A DNA stretch of 64,000 bases from Cercophora sp. LCS_1 (GCA_036250225.1 JAPZLL010000028.1:310001-374000); one strand, 5' to 3'. Shown: positions 47,242 through 57,439, numbered from the stretch's first letter. The notes: generated by a model not told the origin, from the letters alone. Made by a program: numbers and translations.

Positions 47242-48002
47242 TATGATGTTGGGGACTGCAAGGCGACGCGGAAATGCGGCTAGTGTCTGTCGTTGATGTT
47301 GTTTCGAAAAAGCAAGAGATTCAACACGCCAGGCTCCAGGCCGCAGCTGCGAATGTTTGTTTACTTTTTTGGGCGCGGGGTCCAATCACAGGGGGGGGAC
47401 CCGGTCCCACCGAGAGATAAGGCCAGAGCTTCGCCAATGTTCAGCTTCACGGTCCGATTTCATCTCTACTTGGGTGCCTATCGAATGTCCAACACGTGCA
47501 CTTTTTTTTCTTTAAGAAAGTGGGCGGGTTCATGGTGACTTTGAACTTCAGCGCCGAAGGAACAGTCAAAAGTTTCTCGTGGCGACATTTTATTCGTACC
47601 TCTCTAATGCGCTAATGCGAATCGGACATTTCATCTCATTCTAGCGATCTAGGGGGGTCTCCGCAGCCAGCATGTCATTCAGGCCATCTTCTTTGAAGGC
47701 CACAGTCCAGTCAAGATTCGTTAGGGCAAGGGTCACTGCAGCCATGGCTACAAGCCGGAAACCAGAATAACGGGTGTTAAAGACCCCACGCCTTGAGAGA
47801 CGTTGAAGTCGTGCGAGAACGGCATTGGGTAGGAAACGGGGAAATGGTCACCGGATGGGGGAGTTCAATTTGAGATGAGCTTGTCTTTCAACAACACGAA
47901 AAACAGCGCTGCGTCTGATTTGCTACTCTTATCAGCTGACTCCCCAACTATCAGGAGTGTGTGCATGCGTGAGCGTTCCATCGTGTCCGCTCACCGATGT
48001 GT
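47242..48002. other. Intergenic region
   Basis: 0.76 kb between the BTB start and the 3' end of the SDR-like gene. No gene seen. Confidence 0.5.
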
Positions 48003-48957
48003 TTACCAACCTACCCACCTCGAGTAGGCCGACAGCTGCATACCCGAGGAATATAGATTCAAGTTCTTCAAAATCCCAACCACACCATTGGCTGGCTCGG
48101 CCAAGTCGACATCACCGTCCCCGCCGCTGATCCCGGCAGGCAGGTGCACATGGACTACTGCAATGAAGATGTTTATTCTGCTAGCATTGGTCGTTCGGAA
48201 TTCCATGCCCTGGGTCAAGTGTTTTGTGTGTTCTTTCAAGGCTGCTTCGGCCATGGCATGGCTCAGCCGACCGTGGGGGTTGTCTGAGAGAAGAAGAGTT
48301 AGAAACGGTTCACGACACAATTGCTAAGATGTCCTCCCCGACCTACTTTCAGTGGATGCCGGCCTCGGGAGGAGGTCCAAAACCTTTCCCGGATTGCCCT
48401 TTATAAGCAGTGGGATGAAGTGCAAGGTCACCAACAGGGGGGCTACCGCCATGATCTTGAGCATGTCGAAGAAACGGGAGTTTTCATCTGCATTATTCCG
48501 ATGGCGGGGCTTGGTGCTGACCGCTGCGAAGCGTTAGTCAAAGTTGCTGCCTTGGGTGAAGTCATGAGGGTTGCTGCACCGGCCGAGTTGACAAGAACGT
48601 CGAGATGGTCGACTTGCTCCCCCAAGGTGTTGGCGGCCGCCTTGACGGATGCGTCATCGGTGAAGTCGAGCGGTAGGATCCCGGCGCCCGTGTCCCTGAG
48701 CTGCGAAGAATACGGGTTGGCAAGTCAAACGAGATGCGCAACCCTCAAGTTCAAACTCACACCCTGAACCGATGCATCGTTCATGTCCTGCGGTGCAACG
48801 GTGCCCCATACTTGGTACCCTTTGCCCTGAAACGCCTTCACTAGCGCGAGGCCAAAGCCATGGTGTGCGCCTGAAGGGATGCGATTGTCAGATAGAGAGC
48901 TCGCCTTCAGCGAGAGACCTTACCAATGATGAGGACGATCTTTCCGGAGCCACTCAT
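48003..48957 (-). CDS. SDR-family (Rossmann) protein lacking the YxxxK active site
   Basis: Five exons on the minus strand: 48957-48924, 48870-48761, 48700-48580, 48523-48347, 48283-48003; introns are 53, 60, 56 and 63 bases with GT...AG ends and a TGACTAAC branch in the third. 240 residues without a stop. The Rossmann motif GAHHGFG (residues 12-18), DVLVNSA and a late VHVHLPAG block mark a short-chain dehydrogenase/reductase. At the catalytic position the sequence reads HAMAE (His156, Glu160) where active enzymes have YxxxK, and the usual serine strand reads LDLLPRPAS. Because all exons splice in frame, it may be a non-catalytic family member rather than a pseudogene. Nucleotide binding is plausible; activity is doubtful. 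Confidence 0.72.
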
Positions 48958-50087
48958 TTTGGGTGGTGTTCGTGTTGGAGATATTCAGACGATGTATACC
49001 TACTCAAAAGCGTGTTTGCCAAAAGTTGGAGTAAGCGCCGTGACTCTATCGCATCTATGGTTGGAGAATGGAAGCTTTTGCCGCGCCTGGCACGGGTTCA
49101 CCTTATGGGAAGAAATGGGCCTGCTTGCCCAACGTATTTCTGACGGGCCGCACTCCGCGGGAAGGTACACCTGATTGGAGGCGTGTAAGGTGCTCGCGAT
49201 CTGCCCCAAGGAAGGCGCCCTCGAGGACCCTCTGACGTCTTTTCGTGCTGTCGTGTTGCAGAACTTTTCACAATGGAAGAACGTGGCTGTGACTTCGCAG
49301 TCTCCAGTGCCGGGCCTCCTCTCCAAAGTTGCCAGGGCTTGAAAAATACTTGCTCTTCACATGCTTCCTTGTCTGCTTCCTTGTCGAGCTGAGAGCTTCG
49401 CACCTACCCGTTGAACGAATCAACCTTCTGCTCCACTTTCCTGTCTCTCGCTTATGCCTTCGGCTTGCGATTGCGACGGCTAGAAACGTGCAATCGTTGA
49501 GATGCCCTTGAATCCCCCCTCACCCGTACCTGTGGGCGTCTCACCCATGCGGTCCAACACGAGCCTTCAAAGGAGTATCATGATCGAAATATCGACCTTA
49601 TAATCAGCGCTCTGAATAGCAGCAGCACTCGGCCAGCCACGTCAGCATGATTCACAGGCGGTTGGACATCTCTGACAATATGGTGAACCACTACGGGGCG
49701 GATGTAGGTCTGACCGGTATTGCTGCATATGGTCTTGAGCTGCGATAAACTATTTTTGTTCGAGCCGGGCCCTCTCTGGCTCTACTCGGGTATGGTTATT
49801 GGGATGCTGGTGAGGCTGGGTGTGATGTGTGCAGGTGTGCTGGATCGGAGGCTGGGTTCATGCACAGACGTTTTGAGACATGTTCCGACACAATGCATTG
49901 TTTGAGTGGCTTTGACTTGTCGGGCTACCCACCAGCACTCGGTCTGGACTTCACACCCCGCAGCTTGCTCTGCCGTCAAATGCAATCGTCGCCTCCCCAA
50001 GATTCCAAAGCCAACATCCAAGTCAATCGTCGTCGTCGTCGTCGTCGTCGTCGTACACATTTGTAGGTTCGTAGAGCGCTCAGAAAC
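48958..50087. other. Intergenic region
   Basis: 1.1 kb with only short random frames and a TCG trinucleotide array just before the HET relic. Confidence 0.5.
50027..50053. repeat. Trinucleotide microsatellite (TCG)9
   Basis: Nine perfect TCG units about 35 bases upstream of the HET pseudogene start codon. Confidence 0.92.
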
Positions 50088-51010
50088 ATGTGGCTTCTTG
50101 ACACTTTGACCCTCAAATTGAGGGAATTTACCAACACTCAAGTCCCCCGTTATGCCATTCTGTCACACACCTGGGGTCTCGATGAAGTCTCGTTTGGTCA
50201 GATGGAGACGGACTCTAACCACGCAGCCCTGCAAACGTGTCAAGGCTTCCATAAAATCAAGAAATTCTGCGAAGCAGCCCGCGAATACCGCCTGCAATAT
50301 GGCTGGATCGACACCTGCTGCATTGATAAATGGAGCAGCGCCGAACTCTCCGAAGCCATCAATTCCATGTACGCGTACTACGCAAGCGCCGCTGTATGGG
50401 GAGGGGCCTGGCCACGCCTTCCGCCGGCTGCAGATGGAGATCATGCAGACATCGTTCGACCAGACGCTTTTTGCCTGGCGCGGGCCGTACGAAAGCAGCG
50501 GGCTGCCCGCTCGTGCGCCGTCGGATTTCGCAGACACGCCTGATGTTCGGCTCTGGGGGCCGAGATCTCTGTCGCCGTATCAGATGACGAATATTGGGTT
50601 GTCCATCCGCCTGGTCGATGTCACGGGCGACGTGCAGGAGGGTGATGATGTCGGTGATCGAACCCAAGAATCGTCCTGTAAAAGCTGGAGACTACAGCAT
50701 ATGGATAGAAGGGGCTCGCTTGAAGACTGGCCAGAGCTGCGGGGCTAGCTCCGCATCTCTCACAGATGTGCAGCCCAGTCCTGAGGTGGCGGTATTGAGA
50801 GCCATGATCCAGTGTGAGATGAAGGTGGGCGACAGTTGGCATGGTTTGGCTGTGTACTTGAGGCCGGTTGAGGGCGCCGGGTTTTGGCACAATGGGCTAC
50901 GGCACAGGGTGTGTCGGAGGTGTCGTGTAGATGAATGGTTTTTGGTTCCGGGCAAGACGGCGAGTTTCTCATTCCGGGAGTTGCTGATACTGGAAGATGC
51001 CCAGGACTAG
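50088..51010 (+). pseudogene. HET-domain (heterokaryon incompatibility) gene remnant
   Basis: The first about 100 residues are a good HET N-terminal domain (MWLLDTLTLKLREF, YAILSHTWG, WIDTCCIDKWSSAELSEAINSMY). At about base 50390 the coding frame shifts and the sequence jumps straight to the late HET block PLYGEGPGHAFRRLQMEI with DQTLFAW. The roughly 130 residues normally between, including the RGWTLQEL-type region, are missing. A second shift near 50645 moves the remaining C-terminal part to the third frame, ending at 51010. One deletion plus two frame changes argue for a pseudogene; no set of introns I could place removes both problems. Intact family members control non-self recognition and cell death after hyphal fusion. 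Confidence 0.75.
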
Positions 51011-51350
51011 CTGGTGATTGATGCGAGAGTGTCAGATGTGCAGCGATGGGGGATGGAGCTGCCGCTGAATATCTAGGAGCTTGTCTGTTTCCATTACGGT
51101 TGGCAAGTCTCCCGTCACGGACCGATGCATATGGTATTCCAGGGAGAAAACATGTGCCGGAGCCTTTGAAGATCCCAAGCCTGCATTGTAGGTCCTCGCG
51201 TCAGTTCGTAACCCGAGGACCTGGTCTAATAGCAGAAACCCCCCTTCCGCACACGATTGTAGAAAATCGCTGAGAGGGGCTTTTGTGTAAAACATATGTA
51301 GATGATGTAAAAAATTGTTTCAACCAACCCCACGCTTTTAGGCTTTGTCA
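51011..51350. other. Intergenic region
   Basis: About 0.34 kb between the HET remnant and the 3' end of the GTP cyclohydrolase gene; nothing recognised. Confidence 0.5.
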
Positions 51351-52194
51351 TCACCTCCCGGCGCCTACCAAGCTCAAAAACTCATTTCTAGCCCTGTCAT
51401 CCGTCTTGAAACTTCCAAGCATACAGCTCGTGTACGTGATAGCCGAGGATTTCTGCACCCCGCGCATCACCATGCACATATGGCTAGCTTCCATGATGAC
51501 AGCCACGCCTTGGGGTCGAAGCACTTCCATGATGGTGTTTGCAACCTCGGTGGTGAGCCTCTCCTGGACTTGAAGGCGTCGGCTGAACATGTCAGCGATC
51601 CGAGCTAGCTTGGAGATGCCGACAATGGAGCCGTTGGGGATATAGCCAATGTGCATCTTGCCCATGAACGGAACGAGGTGGTGCTCGCATACGCTGTAGA
51701 CGTCGATACCCTTTTCAATGACAAGGTTGCTGTGGTCCTCGTCGAAGACGGCTTTGTTGAGAACGTCCCAGACGCTCAGCCCATAGCCCTCGGTGAAGGT
51801 CATCATGGCCTTGGCGTAACGTTCGGGAGTGTCGAGGAGCCCGGGTCGACGAGGGTCTTCGCCCACGCATTCGAGGATCGTCCGCACTGCATGGCACATC
51901 TTGTTGAATCGCTCGGCCGTTCTATCGGGAGACTCTTGGATTCTGGCTCGCGTGCCGGTGGCTGTGAACCATACGGGTTAACGTGCTATCGCACAAGGCC
52001 AGGGACGAGCGCTGTTTTCACGTACATGGTTGCACCAACCCATCAGGGTGTATCAACTGGCCTGCTGCTCCCAGATGCTCGGCTGGATCTGTAGGTTGGA
52101 TCGCGGTGCTGGCGCCGTCCTTGTTGCTCGCCTTGCTGAGCATGAGAGCGTTGCCATGACTGCCAGTGATGGGGATTGAGGAGGGGGGCAACAT
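51351..52194 (-). CDS. GTP cyclohydrolase I
   Basis: Converts GTP to 7,8-dihydroneopterin triphosphate, the first step to folate and tetrahydrobiopterin-type pterins. Exon 1 52194-52026, intron 52025-51962 (GTACGT...GTTAAC...CACAG, 64 bases), exon 2 51961-51351, 259 residues. The junction restores QPSTGTRARIQESPD ahead of the catalytic core (ILECVGEDPRRPGLLDTPERY). Zinc and catalytic residues are present: Cys148 and His150/151 in CEHHLVPF, and a later Cys in TSCMLGSF, with IGYIPNG, GISKLARI and QVQERLT blocks and the C-terminal RNEFLSLVG. Residue choices such as ITYTSCMLGSF look somewhat unlike a housekeeping copy, so this may be a paralogue devoted to the adjacent fusion gene, with which it is divergent. 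Confidence 0.92.
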
Positions 52195-52811
52195 TGTGTG
52201 TTTCGTTGACTCGGTGGAGGCTTGCTGGACGGATATCTTGGCTGCCGGTGAGATAGCGACTGTCTCGTAACAAAATAGTCAAATGAATCACGCCCTCTAG
52301 AAGACGCACATGGGTGAAGTCCGCCTTAATTTAGAGTGGGCAGGCAATACGAAACTTTGCGACTGCCTTCGTTTGAGTGTTGTACTCCACCCATGGGAGA
52401 CGGGAAATTGGCAGCTCTGAGACGGAATAAATGGCAAACATCATCTGTCCCGGCTCGTGTCTGTAGGCCTCAGGGCTTTCACTCACTGCATATTGTTTAA
52501 TAATGTCAGCCCAGGATGCAGAGAGGCCGACAGCCCGCCACGTATCTCCGTATGCAGTTGGCCGAGGCAGCCTCGCTCTGGTGTCACAACATGATCCTCC
52601 CACCCGCCCCCGCCCCCCTCCCTCCCCGAATTGAGATGAATCTCCCTCACAGTGTTGGAGCCTTTGTGCCCCTTTTTTTTGATTAATGCATTCTCCTCGC
52701 ACACACCATCGCTTTCCCCCGCCACCATTCTCCCCAGCGCAGCAACCTAAGGTGATTTGGTCATCTTTCTCTGCTAAACGCCCCAAAACCACAACCCACT
52801 ACCAAAGTCCA
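52195..52811. promoter_or_regulatory. Shared divergent promoter, GTP cyclohydrolase I / fusion enzyme
   Basis: 617 bases separate the two proposed start codons and both genes read outward. The right half is strongly strand-biased in C and T just before the fusion start. A specific binding site is not assigned. Confidence 0.55.
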
Positions 52812-55800
52812 ATGGCCACCCTCGACAATTTGAAGCGAGCCCTCAGGGACCAAGTCCCAGTGACGGCGTTGCCGACGAAACAAGCGCTCTCCGAAGCACA
52901 ATACCAGGCCGGCTTCGGTCTCATGAGACAAGGTTCCGGCTGGACAACGTACACGGACTTCATCATCCCCCGACTATCGGAGAGGCTGGCAGCTCTGCTC
53001 AAGTCACGCATTTCCATCTCGGCCTTGGAAATCGGTCCAGGCCCCAAGAGCGTGTTTGGATGTCTACCCGAGACCCAACGACGCAAGATCAAGCGGTACA
53101 CCGCTTTTGAGCCCAACAGCCTGTTTGCAACGACCTTGGCAGAAAGTCTTGATGCTGCCGCTGCTGCTACCTCGGGCGAAGAACCTCTGCTGCCCTCGCT
53201 GCAAAGCCCACCCCGGATCTGCCAAGCCCCCTTTACCCTGGAAGAAGACGACGACGACGACGACAACAACAAGGACGGCGAACGATACGACATCATCTTG
53301 TTCTGCCACAGCATGTACGGCATGCGTCCCAAGCGCCCCTTCGTCGAGAAGGCGCTGAAGGTGCTTGCCGCGCAGCCGGACGACGCAGCCGTGGTCATTT
53401 TCCATCGTATGGGCGACGTGGATCTCGATGGCCTCGTGTGTCATCAGACAGCGTGGTTTCCCGGGGGGTCTGTCTCCATCCCGAACCGCGACGAGGAGCT
53501 AGACGTGTTTTCCCAGTTTGTCGCCGGCTGTGGCATGCGCAATACTGTCGACGCCGAAGGGGAGGAGACGACCTTGGTCGAGTGGCGCAAGGTGTGTCGC
53601 ACCCTGGGCCGTTTTGAAGGGCCGTTGGGAGACCGTATCTTCTTTGCCGCCCCTGACGTCATGGTGGCCTTGACTCGACACGCCACCGCGTTGCCTGAGT
53701 TGACGGCTCGAGTGCCCCTGGCTGAAGCAAGCTGGACGGTGAAGAACAGGGACGCTCGCCTTCACCGGCCGGCCGCGGTGGCCCGACCGACAGATCTCAG
53801 GCACATCCAGGAATGCGTCTGGTGGGCTCTCCAATACAAGGTCGGCCTGAGTGTGGTTAGTGGAGGCCATGGTGGCCATTGTGTGGTTCCCAACGTTGTC
53901 GCGATCGATATGGGCGCGTTCAACAAAGTTTACGTTGTTCGGCCCCGGGATGGAGAGCTTGAATTTGGCCCTCTGATCGTTGCCGGAGCCGGCGCCAAAA
54001 CAGAAGGCATCGTCAGCAAGGCCATGGAAGCGGGCCTCACGGTACCGCTGGGGTCGCGGCCGAGTGTTGGGGCCGGTCTGTGGCTGCAGGGTGGCATAGG
54101 GCACCTTGCGAGGCTGCATGGGCTCGCCTGTGATGCTGTTGTTGGTGCCGTCATGGTTAACGTCGTCTCTGGGGAGATACTCTGTCTCGGCCGCGTTCCG
54201 GCTGAGCACCGCCCGGCCGGTGCTGTGTTCCCCGAGCACGAGGAGGATCTTTTGTGGGCAATCAAAGGGGCCGGTACCAACTTTGGCGTTGTGGTCGGCG
54301 TTGTTTTCAAGGCTTATACCGCTCCCACGTACTTGGTTCGGAATTGGGTTATCCCGTTACGTGACAGTCTCGGGGCAGCCCACAGAATTTCTGAATTCGA
54401 CATCGTGGCCAGGGAGTTGCCTCGTAACCACTCGGCCGACGCTTATTTGTACATGGATGCCGGTCGATTTTACCTCGGTGTGACGACCTACGAGTCTTGC
54501 ACGGACGCCTCTTCCTCTGCGAAGCAAAAGCTGAAACCGATGGAGGCAATTCTAGGGCCTGAGAGCAGCTCCAATACCGTGGATGGAATTGGCTTGTTCG
54601 AGACCGAGATGTACATGTCCGGCATGCATGGAGGACACGGCGGCGGCAAGACGTCCTCGTTTAAGCGGTGTGTTTTTCTCAAAGACATCGGGACGAACAA
54701 GATTGCCCAAGCTCTGGTAGCAGCCGTCGAGACCCGGCCCACGCCACTCTGCTACGTTCATCTGTTGCACGGGGGTGGTGCAGTTGCGGGTGTCGCCGTT
54801 GACGCCGCTGCTTTTGGCTGTCGAAGGTGGGACTTTGCGTGTGTGGTAACAGGGGTCTGGCCCCGCGGCGAAGACGGAACCGACACTGCTCGAGCAACCC
54901 GGCAGTGGGTATACGAAACTATCGGTGCTCTGCTTCCCCTGAGCGTCGGGGTGTATGGCGCTGATCTGGGACCTGATCCTCGGGACCTTGTACTCTCGAC
55001 CAAGGCTTTTGGACCAAATCGACCGCGCCTCGCCCGGCTCAAACAGACATTCGACCCGCACAATATCATGCGCTATGCTTGCCCCCTTCCGGGAGCGCCG
55101 ATGGAGCCGAAGTTGATTATCCTGGTCACGGGAGCGAGCGGCGCAGGCAAGGACTACTGCGCTGCCATTTGGACTTGTGTCTTCAACAAGTTCGCCACAT
55201 GTAGCACCCGTACTGTCAGTATCAGCGATGCCGTCAAGCGAGAATACGCGGAGGCCGCCGGCGCTGACGCGGGCCGCTTGCTTGAAGACCGCACGTACAA
55301 AGAGCAACACCGTCCGGCATTGACGGCTTTCTTCCACGAGCGGGTTCGGCAGCGACCTCGGCTACCCGAAGAGCAGTTTCTCAACGTAGTATACGCGGCT
55401 GTCGATGTCGATGTGCTCCTGATCACGGGCATGAGAGACCAAGCGCCTGTTGCGACCTTTTCCCATCTGGTGCCAAACAGCAGAGTCATTGAGGTTTACG
55501 TCACAGCTGGGGACGAGGTACGAGAAGGTCGCCGGGGAAGCGGAAACATGGAGAATGGTGACGTGGATATGTTCGCCCTAAATCACCACCCCGACTACAC
55601 CTTTTCAAACAACAGCGTCGGAGATGTGGCAGCCGGCGCCTTTGCAAAAACTCGTCTGCTTCCCCTCGTCCACGACGACCTGCAGCGACTGGGTAATATG
55701 ATACGCTCGATACCCGACTTCCCACGTCAGGGGGTCGAGTTCCGCCATGTTCTCGGCATCGCGCAGCAGCCGAGCGGGCTGGCCCTCTGCATGCTTCTTT

Positions 55801-56258
55801 TTGAGCGTTGCCTCAGCCATGTCTGGGCGGGAGTTGGTGCTGTCGTGTGCTGCGAGGCCGGCGGGTTCGTCTTTGCCTCGGCGTTCGCCTCCAAGGTCAA
55901 TATTCCCTTGACACTGATTCGCCGAGCCGGTAAGCTACCACCGCCCACCATCTCCGTCTTCAAGTCTCAGTCCCACATCTCGTCTTCGCCGTCGTCAACC
56001 AATCTACAAGAGACCATAGAGATGGAGCGGGATGCTATCCCGGACGGTGCCTCCGTTGTCGTGGTCGACGATGTACTTGCCACTGGGAAGACGTTATGTG
56101 CCGTCCTTCATCTTCTGAACAAGGCTGGTGTTGACAACGACAAAATCAACATCATGGTGGTGGCTGAGTTTCCCGCTCACCGTGGCCGAGAAGCGTTAAG
56201 CCGGCATGGTTTTGGGAACGTGGGCGTTCAAAGTCTTGTGGTCTTTGGGGGCTTGTAG
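52812..56258 (+). CDS. Four-domain fusion: methyltransferase-like / FAD oxidase (BBE type) / phosphomevalonate-kinase-like / adenine phosphoribosyltransferase-like
   Basis: One uninterrupted frame; start taken at 52812 (CCAATGGCC context), giving 1148 residues. An in-frame ATG at 52686 would add 42 low-complexity residues. Domains: (1) about 20-290, class-I SAM-methyltransferase-like (motif I ALEIGPGP at 71, later YDIILFCHSMYG), with an Asp-run insertion; (2) about 320-760, FAD_binding_4/berberine-bridge type: SGGHGGH with a candidate FAD-linking His353, RPSVGAGLWLQGGIGHLAR where bicovalent enzymes carry a Cys, and C-terminal DPHNIMRYACPLP; (3) about 765-940, P-loop GASGAGKD (774-781) and a SISDAVKREYAEAAGAD...RLLEDRTYKE pattern as in animal-type phosphomevalonate kinase; (4) about 958-1148, RSIPDFPRQGVEFRHVLG and PRPP motif VVVDDVLATGKT (about 1084-1094) as in adenine phosphoribosyltransferase. 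Family roles are known; the combined pathway is inferred. Likely cytosolic, no signal peptide. Confidence 0.9.
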   Translation: MATLDNLKRALRDQVPVTALPTKQALSEAQYQAGFGLMRQGSGWTTYTDFIIPRLSERLAALLKSRISISALEIGPGPKSVFGCLPETQRRKIKRYTAFEPNSLFATTLAESLDAAAAATSGEEPLLPSLQSPPRICQAPFTLEEDDDDDDNNKDGERYDIILFCHSMYGMRPKRPFVEKALKVLAAQPDDAAVVIFHRMGDVDLDGLVCHQTAWFPGGSVSIPNRDEELDVFSQFVAGCGMRNTVDAEGEETTLVEWRKVCRTLGRFEGPLGDRIFFAAPDVMVALTRHATALPELTARVPLAEASWTVKNRDARLHRPAAVARPTDLRHIQECVWWALQYKVGLSVVSGGHGGHCVVPNVVAIDMGAFNKVYVVRPRDGELEFGPLIVAGAGAKTEGIVSKAMEAGLTVPLGSRPSVGAGLWLQGGIGHLARLHGLACDAVVGAVMVNVVSGEILCLGRVPAEHRPAGAVFPEHEEDLLWAIKGAGTNFGVVVGVVFKAYTAPTYLVRNWVIPLRDSLGAAHRISEFDIVARELPRNHSADAYLYMDAGRFYLGVTTYESCTDASSSAKQKLKPMEAILGPESSSNTVDGIGLFETEMYMSGMHGGHGGGKTSSFKRCVFLKDIGTNKIAQALVAAVETRPTPLCYVHLLHGGGAVAGVAVDAAAFGCRRWDFACVVTGVWPRGEDGTDTARATRQWVYETIGALLPLSVGVYGADLGPDPRDLVLSTKAFGPNRPRLARLKQTFDPHNIMRYACPLPGAPMEPKLIILVTGASGAGKDYCAAIWTCVFNKFATCSTRTVSISDAVKREYAEAAGADAGRLLEDRTYKEQHRPALTAFFHERVRQRPRLPEEQFLNVVYAAVDVDVLLITGMRDQAPVATFSHLVPNSRVIEVYVTAGDEVREGRRGSGNMENGDVDMFALNHHPDYTFSNNSVGDVAAGAFAKTRLLPLVHDDLQRLGNMIRSIPDFPRQGVEFRHVLGIAQQPSGLALCMLLFERCLSHVWAGVGAVVCCEAGGFVFASAFASKVNIPLTLIRRAGKLPPPTISVFKSQSHISSSPSSTNLQETIEMERDAIPDGASVVVVDDVLATGKTLCAVLHLLNKAGVDNDKINIMVVAEFPAHRGREALSRHGFGNVGVQSLVVFGGL

Positions 56259-56602
56259 GGAAATTCCGGAGAGACTTAGGTAATTAGAACCTCCCCATTC
56301 ATCTCGGCGGCTTATGGATTGCAAGGGTGGCTTCTGACGACGGCGGTGATATTGAAAGAGGGGAATTGGATTGAGAGAGCCCGAATTCTGGCCTGGCTAA
56401 GATCTCCCTTGAATTAAGTACTGGTTTAAAATTCCTGGACTACCCCATCTACGATACAAATGTTGAATATATAGCTACCAGTGTCCTGTAACTGGTGGCA
56501 AACAGCACTGCTGCTCTGCTTAGGATTGCGAGGGAAAAAAAAGGAATTTCGTGTGCTCGGCTGGTGTTTCAGTATCTGTCGAATGTCATCCACTCTCACC
56601 TT
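56259..56602. other. Convergent intergenic region
   Basis: 344 bases between the convergent ends of the fusion gene and the feruloyl esterase gene. A+T-richer; nothing recognised. Confidence 0.55.
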
Positions 56603-57439
56603 CTACTTGAACTGCCCGAAGAACTTCCACGTTTCCACTGCCGCCCACGTCCCGTTCGTCCCCCGATCCCTCGGCTGTGGCGTGTGTCCACCGTCATACT
56701 CAATCCAGGTAACTGGATATCCCTCCTTGCACCCCTTGTACTCAACCTTGACATGCGCACCGCTTCCCAGCGCCGGACTCCTCGTCTCCTCCAACTGACA
56801 CCCGTTATTCTGCGCAAACTGATCTCTGATCCTCCTCGCCGTCGTAATATTCAAATCTCCATCAATTCCATGTTGTCCATATACGGCGATCGGCTCGGTG
56901 CCCCCAACGCATCCGCTCATGCTTCCACCCGACTGCATCGACACGGCCCGGAAGTCCTTGGCCAAGCTGCAAGCAATGGCGTACGACATGGATGCGCCGT
57001 AGCTGAAGCCAACAGAAAACAACAAGTTCTCATCGATGCAGAGGTTGTCCTTGAGAACCTTGACAATATCTGAGATGAGCGTGATGTCCTCGCCCTCGCG
57101 GTTCGCCCAGCCCCTGTCCAGCCCGTTGGGCGCGACGTAGATGGTGGGCGTGGTGGTGTTGGATGCCAGAGCGGGCAGCCCATACCACGGCAGGTAGCCG
57201 CCTTCACCGTTGGCGACCATGGTTGAGTTGCCGCCCATTGCGTGGAGGGTGAAGACGAGGCGATGCGGGGTGGTGGGCGTGTAGGACTCGGGCAGGTTGA
57301 GGAGGAGCCAGCGGAGTTTACTATTGACGAGGAGGGTGTGGTTCCCGCCATGCAGGGTGGGGGTTTTGCCGCACCCTGGGGAGGGTTTGGCGGCGAGAGC
57401 CAAGGGGAGGAGACACAGCAGGGTGAGGATGAGATTCAT
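56603..57439 (-). CDS. Secreted feruloyl esterase (CE1-like)
   Basis: 278 residues, single exon, start at 57439. The signal peptide is MNLILTLLCLLPLALA, followed by GCGKTPTLHGG. The alpha/beta-hydrolase nucleophile is Ser146 in GFSYGAS, the acid is probably within GQHGIDGDLNI (residues 188-198), and the catalytic His is His252 in DGGHTPQPRD. The blocks GEGGYLPWYGLPALASN and VAPNGLDRGWANREGEDI are characteristic of fungal type-B/C/D feruloyl esterases. These release ferulic and related acids from arabinoxylan and pectin in plant cell walls, outside the cell. The upstream frame extension is probably leader: a TATA box lies at 57502-57509. Substrate class is not settled. Confidence 0.87.
   Translation of the reverse strand: MNLILTLLCLLPLALAAKPSPGCGKTPTLHGGNHTLLVNSKLRWLLLNLPESYTPTTPHRLVFTLHAMGGNSTMVANGEGGYLPWYGLPALASNTTTPTIYVAPNGLDRGWANREGEDITLISDIVKVLKDNLCIDENLLFSVGFSYGASMSYAIACSLAKDFRAVSMQSGGSMSGCVGGTEPIAVYGQHGIDGDLNITTARRIRDQFAQNNGCQLEETRSPALGSGAHVKVEYKGCKEGYPVTWIEYDGGHTPQPRDRGTNGTWAAVETWKFFGQFK

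Noticed and set aside
52686..52811. 42-residue N-terminal extension of the fusion enzyme
   Set aside because: His/Pro/Ser-rich and lacking a targeting pattern; the ATG at 52812 has a better context. Kept only as an alternative start.
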